Assembly (NCBI RefSeq): GCF_004053875.1
Contig: NZ_SBIP01000002.1
Coordinates: 930,001-994,000 of the forward strand
DNA: 64,000 nucleotides
Reading direction: 5' to 3'
Source of the DNA: Neorhizobium lilium
Lineage (GTDB): Bacteria > Pseudomonadota > Alphaproteobacteria > Rhizobiales > Rhizobiaceae
Of the stretch, positions 34,011 through 44,065 are shown piece after piece (positions within the stretch are counted from its first letter, which is position 1; each line of letters starts with the position of its first letter). The notes below the pieces were generated by a model that saw only the letters and a program-made list of their open reading frames with translations, was not told the DNA's origin and searched no databases. Position numbers and translations under genes: made by a program.

Positions 34011-36029
34011 ATGATGAAGACTATGAGGCTTGGCCTCTTGGCCGCATCGGCGATGGCCTTTTCGAGCGGCGCGGCACTGGCCGATTTCGAGCTCGACATC
34101 CTGCACATCAACGACTTCCACTCGCGCATCGAATCCGTCAACAAATACGACAGCACCTGCTCTGCCGAGGAAGAGGGCAAGGGCGAATGCTTCGGCGGCG
34201 CAGCCCGGCTCCTCACCGCCATCAACCAGACCCGCGACGCGCTGAAGGGGCAGAACAAGAACGTTCTGCTGCTCAACGCCGGCGACAATTTCCAGGGCTC
34301 GCTCTTCTACACGACCTACAAGGGCGCCGTGGAAGCCGAAGTCCTCAACGCCATGAAGTTCGACGCCATGACCGTCGGCAACCATGAATTCGACGATAGC
34401 GACGATGTGCTGGCAACCTTCCTGGACAAGGTCCAGTTCCCGGTCGTCACCGCCAATGTGGTGCCAAGCGCGGCCGCCAAGATCGGCGATCGCATCAAGC
34501 CGTCCATCGTGCTCGATGTCGCCGGCCAGAAGATCGGCATCGTCGGTGCCGTCACCAACGATACGCCTGAGATCGCCAATCCTGGCCCGAACATCACCAT
34601 CGCCGACGACGTCGCCAAGATCACCGAGGCCGTTCAGGGGCTGAAAGCGCAGGGCGTCAACAAGATCATCGCGCTGACCCATGTCGGTTATCCGCGCGAT
34701 CTCGCCTTTATCGCAAAAATCCCGGATGTGGACGTTGTTGTCGGCGGCCATACCCACACGCTGCTGTCCAACACGGTCAAGGGCGCCGAAGGCCCCTACC
34801 CGACCTGGGTGGACAATCCGGCCGGCTACAAGGTTCCGGTCGTCCAGGCCTTCCAGTACAGCCGTTATCTCGGCGACCTGAAGGTCGTGTTCGACGATGC
34901 CGGCGTGGTCAAGGAAGCGAGCGGCGAACCGATCCCGGTGGACAACAAGTTCCAGCCGGACCAGTCTATGGTCGGCCGCATCAACGAGTTGAAGGCGCCC
35001 ATCGAGGAGATGAAGAAGAAGGTCGTCGGCTCGGCCGAAAGCCCGATCGACGGCGACCGCAGGGTTTGCCGCGCCAAGGAATGCTCGATGGGTAACCTGC
35101 TCGCCGATGCCCAGCTGGACCGGGTCAAGGACCAGGGGATCACCATCTCCATCCAGAACGGCGGCGGGCTGCGCGCTTCGATCAATGCCGGCGAGATCGG
35201 CATGGGCGAAGTCCTGACCGTGCTGCCCTTCCAGAACACGATCGCCACCTTCCAGATCAAGGGTTCGGATCTTCTGAAGGCGCTCGAAAACGGCGTCAGC
35301 CAGATCGACGACGGCGCAGGGCGCTTCCCGCAGGTGGCGGGGATCAAGTATTCCTTCGACAAGTCGAAGCCGGTCGGCAGCCGCGTCAGCGACGTGCAGG
35401 TCAAGGAAGGCGATGCCTTCGTTCCGATCGACCAGAACAAGACCTATGGCGTCGTTACCAACAATTATGTGCGTGGCGGCGGCGACGGCTACAAGATCTT
35501 CGCGACGGCAGCGCAGAACGCTTATGATTTCGGGCCGAACCTCGAAAACGCGGTCGCGGACTATCTCGCCGCCCATAACCCCTACAAGCCTTACACGGAC
35601 GGCCGCATCACCGACCTGACGCCGGCCGACTACAAGGCGCCTCCGCCGCCGGCTCCTGCGGCACCGCCCGCCCCTGCCGCAACGACCCCTGCACCCGCAG
35701 CTCCTGCTCCTGCACCCGCAGCTCCTGCTCCTGCTCCTGCAACGACTGCCCAGCCTCCCGCAGCCCCGGCAACTCCCGCTGCGCCAGCCAGTCCGGCGCC
35801 CGCAGCCTCCACTCCGGCCGCTCCTGCAGCACCTGCAACAACCGCCCCGGTCGCGGCGCAGCCGGCAGGCCCGACCAAATACACCGTGGTCAAGGGCGAC
35901 TCGCTCTGGAAGATCGCCGAGAAGACCTATGGCGACGGCGAAAAGTGGACAGAGATTGCCAAGAGCAACAAGCTGCGTCATCCCGATCTCATTCAGGTCG
36001 GCGAGGAACTGGAGCTTCCGGCAAAGTGA
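34011..36029 (+). CDS. 5'-nucleotidase family metallophosphatase with C-terminal LysM domain
   Basis: 672 residues. A signal peptide (about 1-25) leads into a UshA-type calcineurin-like domain with ILHINDFHSR, NAGDNFQG, VGNHEFDD and VGGHTHTLL metal motifs, then the 5'-nucleotidase C-terminal domain (IQNGGGLRA, FQNTIATF, NYVRGGGDGY). A Pro/Ala linker of about 80 residues (about 545-625) joins it to a LysM module (YTVVKGDSLWKIAEKTYGDG). The enzyme should hydrolyse nucleotides or UDP-sugars in the periplasm while LysM holds it to peptidoglycan. The two-domain catalytic part is standard; the LysM tail is unusual. The ATG follows AGGAGAGAGACAG. Confidence 0.93.
   Translation: MMKTMRLGLLAASAMAFSSGAALADFELDILHINDFHSRIESVNKYDSTCSAEEEGKGECFGGAARLLTAINQTRDALKGQNKNVLLLNAGDNFQGSLFYTTYKGAVEAEVLNAMKFDAMTVGNHEFDDSDDVLATFLDKVQFPVVTANVVPSAAAKIGDRIKPSIVLDVAGQKIGIVGAVTNDTPEIANPGPNITIADDVAKITEAVQGLKAQGVNKIIALTHVGYPRDLAFIAKIPDVDVVVGGHTHTLLSNTVKGAEGPYPTWVDNPAGYKVPVVQAFQYSRYLGDLKVVFDDAGVVKEASGEPIPVDNKFQPDQSMVGRINELKAPIEEMKKKVVGSAESPIDGDRRVCRAKECSMGNLLADAQLDRVKDQGITISIQNGGGLRASINAGEIGMGEVLTVLPFQNTIATFQIKGSDLLKALENGVSQIDDGAGRFPQVAGIKYSFDKSKPVGSRVSDVQVKEGDAFVPIDQNKTYGVVTNNYVRGGGDGYKIFATAAQNAYDFGPNLENAVADYLAAHNPYKPYTDGRITDLTPADYKAPPPPAPAAPPAPAATTPAPAAPAPAPAAPAPAPATTAQPPAAPATPAAPASPAPAASTPAAPAAPATTAPVAAQPAGPTKYTVVKGDSLWKIAEKTYGDGEKWTEIAKSNKLRHPDLIQVGEELELPAK
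35688..35729 (+). repeat. tandem 21-bp repeat in the Pro/Ala linker
   Basis: Two exact adjacent copies (35688-35708 and 35709-35729) inside the linker-coding part of the nucleotidase gene, surrounded by looser CCTGC/GCTCCT repeats. Slippage there could change linker length without shifting the frame. Confidence 0.85.
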
Positions 36030-36104
36030 TCCGGCTTGATCCGGATCAAGGTCCGGATCGGCAGGCTGAACCATAGACAGTCGGCGAATTGTCGCGCTTT
36101 CCGC

Positions 36105-36138
36105 AACGGCTTGGGCTTTCCCGAGCCGTTGTTTGTTT
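36105..36138 (+). terminator. intrinsic terminator after the nucleotidase gene
   Basis: AACGGCTTGGG (36105-36115), CTTT loop, CCCGAGCCGTT (36120-36130), one G-T wobble, then GTTTGTTT. Confidence 0.85.
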
Positions 36139-36232
36139 CGGACCTATTTTACGGCTAAACGGAGAGGCGACACCAATCCGCAAAACCGTCTTTACCGTAG
36201 AACGCATCAGCAAGTTCACCTGGAATATCGTC

Positions 36233-37264
36233 ATGACCTCTTCCCTCTCCATGCCCGCCAATCATCCCAAGGTCACGTTCGGCAAGGTGGGCGTCCTGCT
36301 CGTCAACCTCGGCACCCCTGACGGCACCGACTATTGGTCGATGCGCCGCTATCTAGCGGAGTTCCTGTCGGACCGGCGGGTCATCGAGTGGTCGCGCCTG
36401 TTCTGGTATCCGATCCTCTACGGCATCGTGCTCAACAAGCGCCCGCAGAAGGTGGGCAAGGCTTATGAGGCGATCTGGAACAAGACGCTCGACGAAAGCT
36501 ATCTGCGGACCTACACGCGCAACCAGGGGACGCTGATGGCCGAGCGCCTGAAGGATCTGCCGAACGTCGTGGTCGATTGGGCCATGCGATACGGCAAGCC
36601 GCCAATCGCCGAGCGCATCGATGCGCTGAAGGCGCAGGGCTGCGAGAAGATCCTCCTCTTCCCGCTTTATCCGCAATACGCGTCGGCAACGACCGCCACC
36701 GTCAACGACAAGGCTTTCCAGCACCTGATGAAGATGCGCTGGCAGCCGGCCGTGCGCACCGTGCCGACCTATCACGACGACCCGGCCTATATCGAGGCGC
36801 TTGCCAATTCGGTTCGCCAGACGCTGGCGACGCTCGATTGGGAGCCGCAGTTGCTGATCACGTCCTTCCACGGCATTCCGCAATCCTATTTCGCCAAGGG
36901 CGACCCCTATCACTGCTACTGCCAGAAGACGGCGCGCCTGCTGCGTGAGGCGCTGGGCTATTCAGACAAGCAGTTCCGCATCACCTTCCAATCCCGCTTC
37001 GGGCCGGAGGAATGGCTGCAACCCTATACGGACAAGACGATGGAAACGCTAGCCGCCGAAGGCATCAAGCGGGTGGCGATCATGAACCCCGGCTTCGTCT
37101 CCGACTGTCTGGAAACCCTGGAGGAAATCGCCGGCGAGGCGGGCGAGATCTTCATGCACCATGGCGGCGAGAAATTCGTGCACATTCCCTGTCTCAACGA
37201 CAGCGAGGGCGGCATGAACGTTCTCGAAACGGTCGTGCGCCGCGAGCTTCAGGGCTGGGTCTGA
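36233..37264 (+). CDS. hemH: ferrochelatase
   Basis: 343 residues from the ATG at 36233. Upstream in-frame starts would pass through the preceding terminator region. GVLLVNLGTPD, LFPLYPQYASATTA, LITSFHGIP (catalytic His), YHCYCQKTARLL, FQSRFG and the acidic NPGFVSDCLETLEE are the type-I ferrochelatase signatures. It inserts Fe2+ into protoporphyrin IX at the membrane to finish heme synthesis. No iron-response site was recognised in the leader. It converges with queC, the two stops being 12 bases apart. Confidence 0.97.
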   Translation: MTSSLSMPANHPKVTFGKVGVLLVNLGTPDGTDYWSMRRYLAEFLSDRRVIEWSRLFWYPILYGIVLNKRPQKVGKAYEAIWNKTLDESYLRTYTRNQGTLMAERLKDLPNVVVDWAMRYGKPPIAERIDALKAQGCEKILLFPLYPQYASATTATVNDKAFQHLMKMRWQPAVRTVPTYHDDPAYIEALANSVRQTLATLDWEPQLLITSFHGIPQSYFAKGDPYHCYCQKTARLLREALGYSDKQFRITFQSRFGPEEWLQPYTDKTMETLAAEGIKRVAIMNPGFVSDCLETLEEIAGEAGEIFMHHGGEKFVHIPCLNDSEGGMNVLETVVRRELQGWV

Positions 37265-37276
37265 GCCTGTAAAAGG

Positions 37277-37987
37277 TTAGCGGATTTCTTCCGCTTGGAA
37301 GGCTGCGGTCGCGGCTTTCCAGAAGTCTTCATCCTCATAGTCCGTCGGGTCCTCCACGCCGGCCAGATGGAAGGCCTCACGTCTTTCCACGCAGGTTCCG
37401 CAGCGGCCGCAATGTCTGTCACCGCCCTTGTAGCAGGACCAGGTTTCGGCAAAAGGCGTGGCATGGCGGGCGCCGTCGGTGACGATATCCGCCTTTGAAC
37501 CATTGACGTAAGGCGCCAGCAGCTTCACCGATGCGTAGCCGTCGAGCGCCTGATCCTGCATCGCCTGGAAGGCATCGATGAAGCCCGGCCGGCAATCGGG
37601 ATAGATGAAATGGTCGCCGCCATGCACTGCGATCGCGACGGCTTCCGCCTGACGCGTTGCCGCGACGCCGAAGGCGATCGCCAACATGATTGCATTGCGG
37701 TTCGGCACCACGGTCACCCGCATCGTCTCCTCCGCATAATGGCCGTCCAGCACCGCGATATCGTCCGTCAGCGCCGAACCGGTGAGGTGGGCGCCGATCG
37801 CGGTCATGTCGATGATCTCGTGAAAGACGCCGAGCCGCCTCGCGCAACGGGCGGCATAATCCAGTTCCTTCCGATGCCTTTGCCCGTAGTCGAACGAGAC
37901 CAGCCCGGCCAGGTCCTGCTGTGCGGCGACCCGATGGGCGAGCGAAACGGAATCCAGTCCGCCGGAGCAGACGACGATAGTCTTCAT
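37277..37987 (-). CDS. queC: 7-cyano-7-deazaguanine synthase
   Basis: 236 residues from the ATG at 37987. The ATP-binding PP-loop SGGLDS (8-13), FDYGQRH and VPNRNAIMLAIA are followed by the zinc cluster at Cys185, Cys193, Cys196 and Cys199 (CYKGGDRHCGRCGTC). QueC makes preQ0 from 7-carboxy-7-deazaguanine for queuosine tRNA modification. Other que genes are not in the window. The start with 17 extra upstream residues is rejected because it displaces the conserved N-terminus. Confidence 0.97.
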   Translation of the reverse strand: MKTIVVCSGGLDSVSLAHRVAAQQDLAGLVSFDYGQRHRKELDYAARCARRLGVFHEIIDMTAIGAHLTGSALTDDIAVLDGHYAEETMRVTVVPNRNAIMLAIAFGVAATRQAEAVAIAVHGGDHFIYPDCRPGFIDAFQAMQDQALDGYASVKLLAPYVNGSKADIVTDGARHATPFAETWSCYKGGDRHCGRCGTCVERREAFHLAGVEDPTDYEDEDFWKAATAAFQAEEIR

Positions 37988-38118
37988 GGGATTTGTCCTT
38001 GTTTTGTCCGGGTAGGCCGCGACCGGTTTGCAGTGCATCCTTTCTAGACCGGCCCGTTGCGCTTGTGAATGGCGTTAGGCTCCAATAGGATCGGCGCCAA
38101 ACGACAGTGGAGGAAACC

Positions 38119-39153
38119 ATGTTCCTGGGCGGCTTTGATATTGTGGTGATCGTGGCCGTGGCGCTCGCTATCCTGATCCTTTTTGCGGGTATCAAGACGG
38201 TGCCGCAGGGCTATCGTTACACGGTGGAGCGCTTCGGCCGCTACACCCGCACGCTCGATCCGGGTCTCAACCTGATCACACCCTTCATCGAGCGGATCGG
38301 CGCACGCATGAGCGTCATGGAGCAGGTGCTCAATATCCCGACGCAGGAGGTGATCACCAAGGACAATGCCAGCGTCTCCGCCGATGCCGTCTCCTTCTAT
38401 CAGGTCCTCAATCCGGCCCAGGCGGCCTACCAGATCTCCAACCTGGAAAACGCCATCCAGAACCTCACCATGACCAATATTCGCTCCGTCATGGGCTCGA
38501 TGGATCTGGACGAACTCCTGTCCAACCGCGAAGTCATCAACGACCGCTTGCTGCGCGTGGTGGACGAGGCGGTTGGCCCCTGGGGCATCAAGGTCACCCG
38601 CGTCGAGATCAAGGATATCCAGCCGCCGGCCGATCTCGTCCAATCCATGGGCCGGCAGATGAAGGCCGAGCGCGAGAAGCGTGCCCAGATCCTCGAAGCG
38701 GAAGGCTCGCGCAACGCCCAGATCCTGCGTGCCGAAGGCGCCAAGCAGGCGGCCGTGCTGGAAGCCGAAGGCCGTCGCGAGGCAGCGTTTCGGGAGGCTG
38801 AGGCGCGCGAAAGGCTTGCCGAGGCCGAAGCCAAGGCGACCGAATTCGTGTCGCAGGCGATTGCCGCGGGCGGCGTCCAGGCGATCAACTATTTCGTGGC
38901 GCAGAAATATACCGAAGCGCTGGTCGAGATCGGCAAGGCGCCCAATTCCAAGATCGTGCTGATGCCGCTGGAAGCCTCCTCGCTCATCGGCTCGCTCGGG
39001 GGGATCGGCGCAATCTCCAAGGAGATCTTCGGCGACGGAGCAGCCTCGGTCGTTCAGCCACGCCCGCCGGTGCCTGCCCGTGCCCCCGCCGTATCGCCAC
39101 GCACCACTCCGGCCGTCAATCCCTTCGATCTCCCGCGGGAGCCCCAAGGATGA
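38119..39153 (+). CDS. SPFH/band-7 membrane protein (QmcA/stomatin-like)
   Basis: 344 residues from the ATG at 38119, preceded by GGAGGAAACC. A single N-terminal transmembrane helix (about 6-26) leads into the SPFH domain ([40 protein letters not shown]). A heptad-rich helix with Glu/Ala repeats (about 190-240), a hydrophobic C-terminal helix and a Pro-rich tail follow. Such proteins oligomerise into large inner-membrane rings that organise membrane domains and proteases. The NfeD partner gene overlaps its stop by 4 bases (ATGA), the classical two-gene unit. Confidence 0.95.
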   Translation: MFLGGFDIVVIVAVALAILILFAGIKTVPQGYRYTVERFGRYTRTLDPGLNLITPFIERIGARMSVMEQVLNIPTQEVITKDNASVSADAVSFYQVLNPAQAAYQISNLENAIQNLTMTNIRSVMGSMDLDELLSNREVINDRLLRVVDEAVGPWGIKVTRVEIKDIQPPADLVQSMGRQMKAEREKRAQILEAEGSRNAQILRAEGAKQAAVLEAEGRREAAFREAEARERLAEAEAKATEFVSQAIAAGGVQAINYFVAQKYTEALVEIGKAPNSKIVLMPLEASSLIGSLGGIGAISKEIFGDGAASVVQPRPPVPARAPAVSPRTTPAVNPFDLPREPQG

Positions 39154-39608
39154 TCGAGGGTCTCGCTGAAAACCTGGGTCCCTGGGGCTGGTGGATCCTT
39201 GGCCTCGTGCTTCTCGTCGCCGAGCTTGCCGCACCCGGCGTCTTCCTCATCTGGATCGGCATGGCCGCAATCGTCGTCGGTGCAATTTCACTGGGGCTTT
39301 GGCAGACCGGATGGTGGAGCTGGCAGGTCCAGCTTCTGGTGTTCGGCGTGCTGTCGATCGTTTTTGCGATCGCCGGACGCCGCGTCTATGCCGGACGTGG
39401 CGAGCACAGCGACGAACCCATGCTGAATCGCCGCAGCGAAAGCCTTGTAGGACGCACAGCTGTGCTTGCGGAACCCATTGCAGAAGGTCGCGGACGGATT
39501 CGCCTGGACGATACCTGGTGGCCGGTCATGGGTCCCGACTTGCCGGCGGGTGCCCGAGTCGTCGTGGTAGAGGCGCGTGGGCGCGATCTGAAGGTCGCCC
39601 AGGCCTGA
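39150..39608 (+). CDS. NfeD family membrane protein
   Basis: 152 residues, start overlapping the SPFH gene stop. Three hydrophobic helices (about 13-33, 36-52 and 60-78) are followed by a C-terminal OB-fold beta-barrel with [20 protein letters not shown] and [15 protein letters not shown]. Short NfeD proteins bind the SPFH partner. This one lacks the serine-protease domain of long NfeD forms. It converges with kdsD, with five bases between stops. Confidence 0.93.
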   Translation: MIEGLAENLGPWGWWILGLVLLVAELAAPGVFLIWIGMAAIVVGAISLGLWQTGWWSWQVQLLVFGVLSIVFAIAGRRVYAGRGEHSDEPMLNRRSESLVGRTAVLAEPIAEGRGRIRLDDTWWPVMGPDLPAGARVVVVEARGRDLKVAQA

Positions 39609-39613
39609 GCCTG

Positions 39614-40609
39614 TCAGGCCACGCCGACCCGCAGAAGATCGTGGAAGTGGATGATGCCGATCGGCCGGCGGTCGTCGTCCACGACGATCAACGCCCCGAT
39701 GCTATGCTTGTTGAGAAGCGCCATGGCCGCGGTCGCCAGCGTTTCCTTGCCAACCGTCTTCGGATTTCTCGTCATCACCTCGTCCACGGTCAGCGTGCCG
39801 AGATTGACGTCGAGATGACGGGCAATATCACCGTCGGTGACCACGCCGCACAGCCGCCCGTCATCGTCGAGAACTCCGACGCAGCCGAAACGCTTCTGGG
39901 ACAACTCGTGGATCGCCTCCGGCATGGAAACGCCTTGTCTTACCAAGGGAATACGGTCACCGCTGTGCATCAGGTCGCTGACATGGCTAAGCATGGCACC
40001 GAGCTTGCCGCCGGGATGATAGACGCGGAAATCCGTGGCCGAAAAACCGCGCGCCTCGAGCAGCGCCACGGCCAACGCGTCGCCGAGCGCCAGCTGCATC
40101 AGCGTCGAGGTCGTGGGCGCCAATCCGTGCGGGCAGGCTTCCTGCTCCTTTGGCAAAAGCAGGACATGATCCGCCGCCCGCGCAAGCGTCGAAAATGTGC
40201 CGGACGTGATCGCGATCAGCGGAATTGAGAAGCGACGGGTAAACGATACGATCCCCTGTAGCTCGGCGGTTTCGCCGCTCCAGGAGAGCGCGAGAACCAC
40301 GTCGCTCGGCGTAATCATGCCTAGATCGCCGTGATTGGCCTCGACCGGATGCACGAAAAAGGCCGGCGTGCCCGTGGAGGCGAGGCTCGCCGCGATCTTG
40401 CCGCCGATATGACCGCTCTTGCCGATGCCGGTCACGATCACGCGTCCTTCGATTGCGCCGATCAATTCGGCCGATTTGCGGAACGCATCGCCAAGACCGT
40501 TCTGAAGAGCCAGCTCCAGCGCGTTAAGCCCCTGCTTTCCAAAGGCAATCGTTCTCAAGGCGGAATCGATCACGTCGTGTTCGACGGCTTGCAGAGCTCT
40601 CTTGATCAT
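39614..40609 (-). CDS. kdsD: D-arabinose-5-phosphate isomerase (KpsF/GutQ type)
   Basis: 331 residues. The SIS sugar-isomerase domain (about 35-175) has VIVTGIGKSGHIGGKIAASLAS, VHPVEANHGDLGM, LALSWSGETAEL and TSTLMQLALGDALA. Two CBS domains follow (about 205-331). The enzyme interconverts ribulose-5-P and arabinose-5-P, the first step toward Kdo for lipopolysaccharide. Single gene on the minus strand; its promoter lies in the 134-base gap shared with the divergent beta-barrel gene. Confidence 0.95.
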   Translation of the reverse strand: MIKRALQAVEHDVIDSALRTIAFGKQGLNALELALQNGLGDAFRKSAELIGAIEGRVIVTGIGKSGHIGGKIAASLASTGTPAFFVHPVEANHGDLGMITPSDVVLALSWSGETAELQGIVSFTRRFSIPLIAITSGTFSTLARAADHVLLLPKEQEACPHGLAPTTSTLMQLALGDALAVALLEARGFSATDFRVYHPGGKLGAMLSHVSDLMHSGDRIPLVRQGVSMPEAIHELSQKRFGCVGVLDDDGRLCGVVTDGDIARHLDVNLGTLTVDEVMTRNPKTVGKETLATAAMALLNKHSIGALIVVDDDRRPIGIIHFHDLLRVGVA

Positions 40610-40743
40610 GGCGCTGGCTTAGTCCTTTTCGACGTCCAAGTCCACCGTCTCGCAAAACCTGGCCAATCCGGCATGGCAAGAAACCAAACATTAACCACCT
40701 CGCTTTACGTTTGGGTAAGAATTCCCGTTCGCCAGGCAGGTTC

Positions 40744-42315
40744 ATGAAAACCACAGGAAAGACAGGCAGGAGCTCGCAGGGGCGGCGGACGGCGCTTGGC
40801 CTGCTGCTGGCCTGTTCCGCCCTTGTCGTGCCCGTCCTGGCTGCCTCGCAAACGCTGTTTCCGACCGATTCAAGCCCGCTGCCCTCACTGTCCGACAGTC
40901 AGATAGGCACGGCCGGCACCTCGACCATTACTCGGAATGCGCAAGGGTTGCCGAATTCGACCTCTTTCACCGGCGCCCGACCGGCCGGCACGGCTCTCGA
41001 TCTCACCGCCGATCCCAATGCCGACCCGACCACTCAGAATGCGCCAAACGATCTGAGGCCCGCCACACCTTTACCCGGAGCCGCAGGGAACACTGGTGCA
41101 GAGGCCGCCGAGGAGGACTTGAACCAACCCTTGAGCGAGCCTCTGGATGCGGCGGGCGAACCCATCGATCAGCAGGAGGCGCCGCGCCAGCCGGGGGATC
41201 CAACAGGCATTCGACTTGGAAGCTTCATGCTCCGCCCTTCCGTCAGCCAGAGCATCAACACCGAGATCACCCGCTCGAACGGTGCCAAGGATACACGCAA
41301 CTACCTGGCGACAGGCATTCGCGGCACGCTGTCCTCCGACTGGTCGCGCCACGCGCTGACGGTAACGGGTGAAGGCGTGTTCGAGCACGACTTGAGCGGC
41401 GGCAACAGGCAATTTTCCCCGGAAGGCACGATCGCGGCCGACCTGCGGCTCGATCTTGCCGACGACACGATCGCTCACGTTACCGGCGGCTACAACTTTA
41501 CCCGCGAAGATACGGACGATCCGAACGCAGTAGGCGATGCGGAAACCCAGTCCGGTGTGCATCAGTTCAATGGCGGCCTGTCGGTGGAGCGTGATCTCGG
41601 CCGTATCCACGGTCTCGCCGCTGTCGAAGGTACTCGCTCCATCTACACGGACGCAAAGCTCTCCAGTGGCGATGTGATCAGCATGGCAGACCGAGATCGG
41701 ACTGGTATCGATGGCCGCCTGCGGCTGGGTTACGAGCTTTCAACGGCGATCATCCCCTTCATCGAGGTGGCGAGCGGCCACACCTTCTACGATCAGAAGC
41801 GGGACAATTCCGGTTATGCCCGCTCGTCCCAGAGCTATGCGGCACGCACCGGCGTCGAGTTCGACTTCGGCGACAAGCTGCGCGGGGAAGTGGGTACCGG
41901 CTACGAAGTCGTCGATTACGAGGATAGCCGGCTCGACTCCGTCGGTGCCGTCACCTTCGACGGCAAGGCGGTCTGGTCGCCGCGCCGGGGCACCGACGTC
42001 AACCTCGGCCTTCGGACCACGGTCCAGGATTCCACCACGGCTGGGCAAAGCGGCTGGATCGAGTACCAGCTTACCTCTGCGGTGGCACATGAGATCCGTG
42101 ACAACCTCACAGGCCGCCTGACCGGCAGCACGACCTTCAGAAATTTCGACGGCGGCACAAGCGAGGACAACATGACCTGGGTCGCCGGCGCCGGGCTCAC
42201 CTGGGCGATCAACCGCTACTTCGACTTCACGAGTGATATCGAATACGAGCGCACCACCGGTGGATCGGAACAGGACATACTGCGCGCCGGCGTGGGGCTG
42301 AGCGTGAAACGCTAA
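40744..42315 (+). CDS. outer membrane beta-barrel protein
   Basis: 523 residues from the ATG at 40744, after an AGGCAGG-type leader. A basic N-terminus and signal peptide (about 15-34) are followed by a Pro/Asn/Gly-rich, probably disordered segment to about 150. The second part shows alternating amphipathic strands (TEITRSNGAKDTRNYLATG, VTGEGVFEHDLSGG, SVERDLGRIHGLAAVEGTR) ending in an aromatic/Arg C-terminus (VGLSVKR). This resembles the BBP2-type barrel family of alphaproteobacteria. Its ligand or cargo is unknown. Divergent from kdsD, whose product serves LPS synthesis. Confidence 0.8.
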   Translation: MKTTGKTGRSSQGRRTALGLLLACSALVVPVLAASQTLFPTDSSPLPSLSDSQIGTAGTSTITRNAQGLPNSTSFTGARPAGTALDLTADPNADPTTQNAPNDLRPATPLPGAAGNTGAEAAEEDLNQPLSEPLDAAGEPIDQQEAPRQPGDPTGIRLGSFMLRPSVSQSINTEITRSNGAKDTRNYLATGIRGTLSSDWSRHALTVTGEGVFEHDLSGGNRQFSPEGTIAADLRLDLADDTIAHVTGGYNFTREDTDDPNAVGDAETQSGVHQFNGGLSVERDLGRIHGLAAVEGTRSIYTDAKLSSGDVISMADRDRTGIDGRLRLGYELSTAIIPFIEVASGHTFYDQKRDNSGYARSSQSYAARTGVEFDFGDKLRGEVGTGYEVVDYEDSRLDSVGAVTFDGKAVWSPRRGTDVNLGLRTTVQDSTTAGQSGWIEYQLTSAVAHEIRDNLTGRLTGSTTFRNFDGGTSEDNMTWVAGAGLTWAINRYFDFTSDIEYERTTGGSEQDILRAGVGLSVKR

Positions 42316-42697
42316 GCGAAGTCCCCCGCGACAAGTTCACGTTTCCGTGATCTTGCATGTCCTGAAAATGCCGTCTCTCGAGGGATTATGGTCAGAAATT
42401 GAGCGGCTACGAACCGGTGCCGAGCTACCAACCGCAGTGCCGTGTTCAAATTGTTCTACTCTAAGCCTTGCGCGCAAGATTGTTTCGTCGCCGAAGAACG
42501 GCCCTCGATCCGTTGACGAGCGTCCTATCAAAAACGCATAGCTCGCTCGTCCACCTATGCACCTTTGTTTTAGGCCGATCCGGCAGCTGGTGTCGGCGGA
42601 AGTCTTTCCTTCTGTGAGCAGTTGCAACATATACGCATCTGAGCGGCGCATTTCTGCCGCAATGCAGCAAGCTGCACAGCATGATCAGAGGTTTAAA
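42316..42697. other. intergenic region without a supported gene
   Basis: 382 bases between the barrel gene and the sugar permease. Short open frames here have no ribosome-binding sites or recognisable protein features. The composition is more AT-rich than its surroundings. It must hold the permease promoter, but no clear -35/-10 pair or dyad stands out. Confidence 0.6.
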
Positions 42698-43987
42698 GTG
42701 TCAAGTTATTCCAGCCCTAGCGTGCCGGCAGGAGCTTCGTCTTCCGCCCGCCCAAGCACCAACAACCACCAGTTCGCCCTCGTTGCGTTGACGTCGCTGT
42801 TTTTCATGTGGGGTTTCATTACCTGCCTGAACGATATCCTCATTCCGCATCTGAAAAACGTCTTTTCGCTCAACTACACGCAGTCCATGTTGATCCAGTT
42901 GTGCTTCTTCGGGGCCTACTTCATCGTATCCCTGCCGGCCGGCGCGCTGGTCAAGCGCATCAGCTATAAATGGGGCATCGTCGTCGGCCTGCTGATTGCC
43001 GCGGTCGGCTGCGCCCTCTTCATCCCGGCTGCCAGCTACCGCGTCTACGCGCTCTTTCTCGGCGCGCTCTTCGTGCTCGCAACCGGCGTTACCATCCTGC
43101 AGGTGGCTGCCAATCCCTATGTCACCGAGCTTGGCGCTCCGGAAACGGCTGCAAGCCGCCTCACGCTCACTCAGGCCTTCAACTCGCTCGGCACCACCGT
43201 CGCGCCCTTGTTCGGCGCAATGCTGATCCTGTCTGCCGCCGTCGCCGACGTCCAGAACGCTTCACCGGAACAGGTTGAGGCTTTGCGCATCGCGGAGGCG
43301 AACGCCGTGCGCTTCCCCTACATGATCCTTGCGATTGCCTTCCTCGTACTTGCGGCGATCTTCGCGGCGCTGAAGCTGCCGAAAGTGGAAGAAGAAGACG
43401 TTGCTGAAGCGGTCGGCGGCGAGCATCACGGCTCCGCATGGTCCTACCGCCATCTGGTGCTGGGCGCGGTCGGCATCTTCCTTTATGTCGGAGCAGAAGT
43501 CAGCATCGGCAGCTTCCTCGTAAACTACCTGGCCGAACCGAGCATTGCCAATATGCCGGAAGCCGAGGCTGCCCACTACGTCGCCTATTTCTGGGGTGGC
43601 GCCATGATCGGCCGTTTCATCGGCTCGTTTGCCATGCGCTATGTGGATGACGGCAAGGCGCTCGCCTTCAATGCCGTAATTGCGGGCCTGCTTCTGGTGG
43701 CAACCGTGTTTGCAGGCGGCAAGGTGGCCATGTGGGCCGTGCTTGCTGTCGGGCTCTTCAACTCCATCATGTTCCCGACCATCTTCAGCCTGGCGCTGAA
43801 GGGCCTTGGCCGCCACACCAGCCAGGGCTCCGGCATCCTGTGCCTGGCGATCGTCGGCGGCGCTCTTCTGCCTGTCCTGCAAGGCGGACTTGCCGATACG
43901 ATCGGCATCCACCTCGCCTTCCTCATGCCGGTCGTCTGCTACGTCTACATCGCCTTCTACGGCGTGAAGGGCCACAAGCCGGCCTGA
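42698..43987 (+). CDS. FucP/GluP-type sugar:proton MFS transporter
   Basis: About 429 residues from a GTG at 42698, chosen because AGAGG lies 6 bases upstream; an ATG at 42662 would add 12 residues but has no ribosome-binding site. Twelve hydrophobic segments are visible. Family marks are [19 protein letters not shown] in helix 1, [16 protein letters not shown] in helix 2, [13 protein letters not shown] in helix 4-5, and [22 protein letters not shown] late. The family imports fucose, glucose, galactose or mannose; the Rhizobiales branch usually takes glucose/galactose. Single gene before a strong terminator. Confidence 0.92.
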   Translation: MSSYSSPSVPAGASSSARPSTNNHQFALVALTSLFFMWGFITCLNDILIPHLKNVFSLNYTQSMLIQLCFFGAYFIVSLPAGALVKRISYKWGIVVGLLIAAVGCALFIPAASYRVYALFLGALFVLATGVTILQVAANPYVTELGAPETAASRLTLTQAFNSLGTTVAPLFGAMLILSAAVADVQNASPEQVEALRIAEANAVRFPYMILAIAFLVLAAIFAALKLPKVEEEDVAEAVGGEHHGSAWSYRHLVLGAVGIFLYVGAEVSIGSFLVNYLAEPSIANMPEAEAAHYVAYFWGGAMIGRFIGSFAMRYVDDGKALAFNAVIAGLLLVATVFAGGKVAMWAVLAVGLFNSIMFPTIFSLALKGLGRHTSQGSGILCLAIVGGALLPVLQGGLADTIGIHLAFLMPVVCYVYIAFYGVKGHKPA

Positions 43988-44009
43988 AGCGCGTGAACTT
44001 TCCAAACGT

Positions 44010-44045
44010 AAAAAAGCCGCTGGATCGCTCCGGCGGCTTTTTTTT
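44010..44045. terminator. bidirectional intrinsic terminator
   Basis: AAAGCCGCTGGA (44013-44024), TCGC loop, TCCGGCGGCTTT (44029-44040) with one G-T pair. An A-run upstream and T-run downstream allow it to stop both the permease (+) and galU (-) transcripts. Confidence 0.93.
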
Positions 44046-44065
44046 GCAAGTAGAACGGGCGAAGC

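Noticed and set aside
35640..35870. Short tandem repeats as a possible CRISPR array
   Set aside because: The repeats are in-frame Pro/Ala codons of a protein linker with no unique spacers and no cas genes.
33855..36074. Long minus-strand frame opposite the nucleotidase gene
   Set aside because: Arg/Gly-rich shadow of the Pro/Ala-coding and catalytic regions, without start signals.
42316..42697. Short frames between the barrel gene and sugar permease as small genes
   Set aside because: None has a Shine-Dalgarno, plausible composition or relation to known small-protein families.
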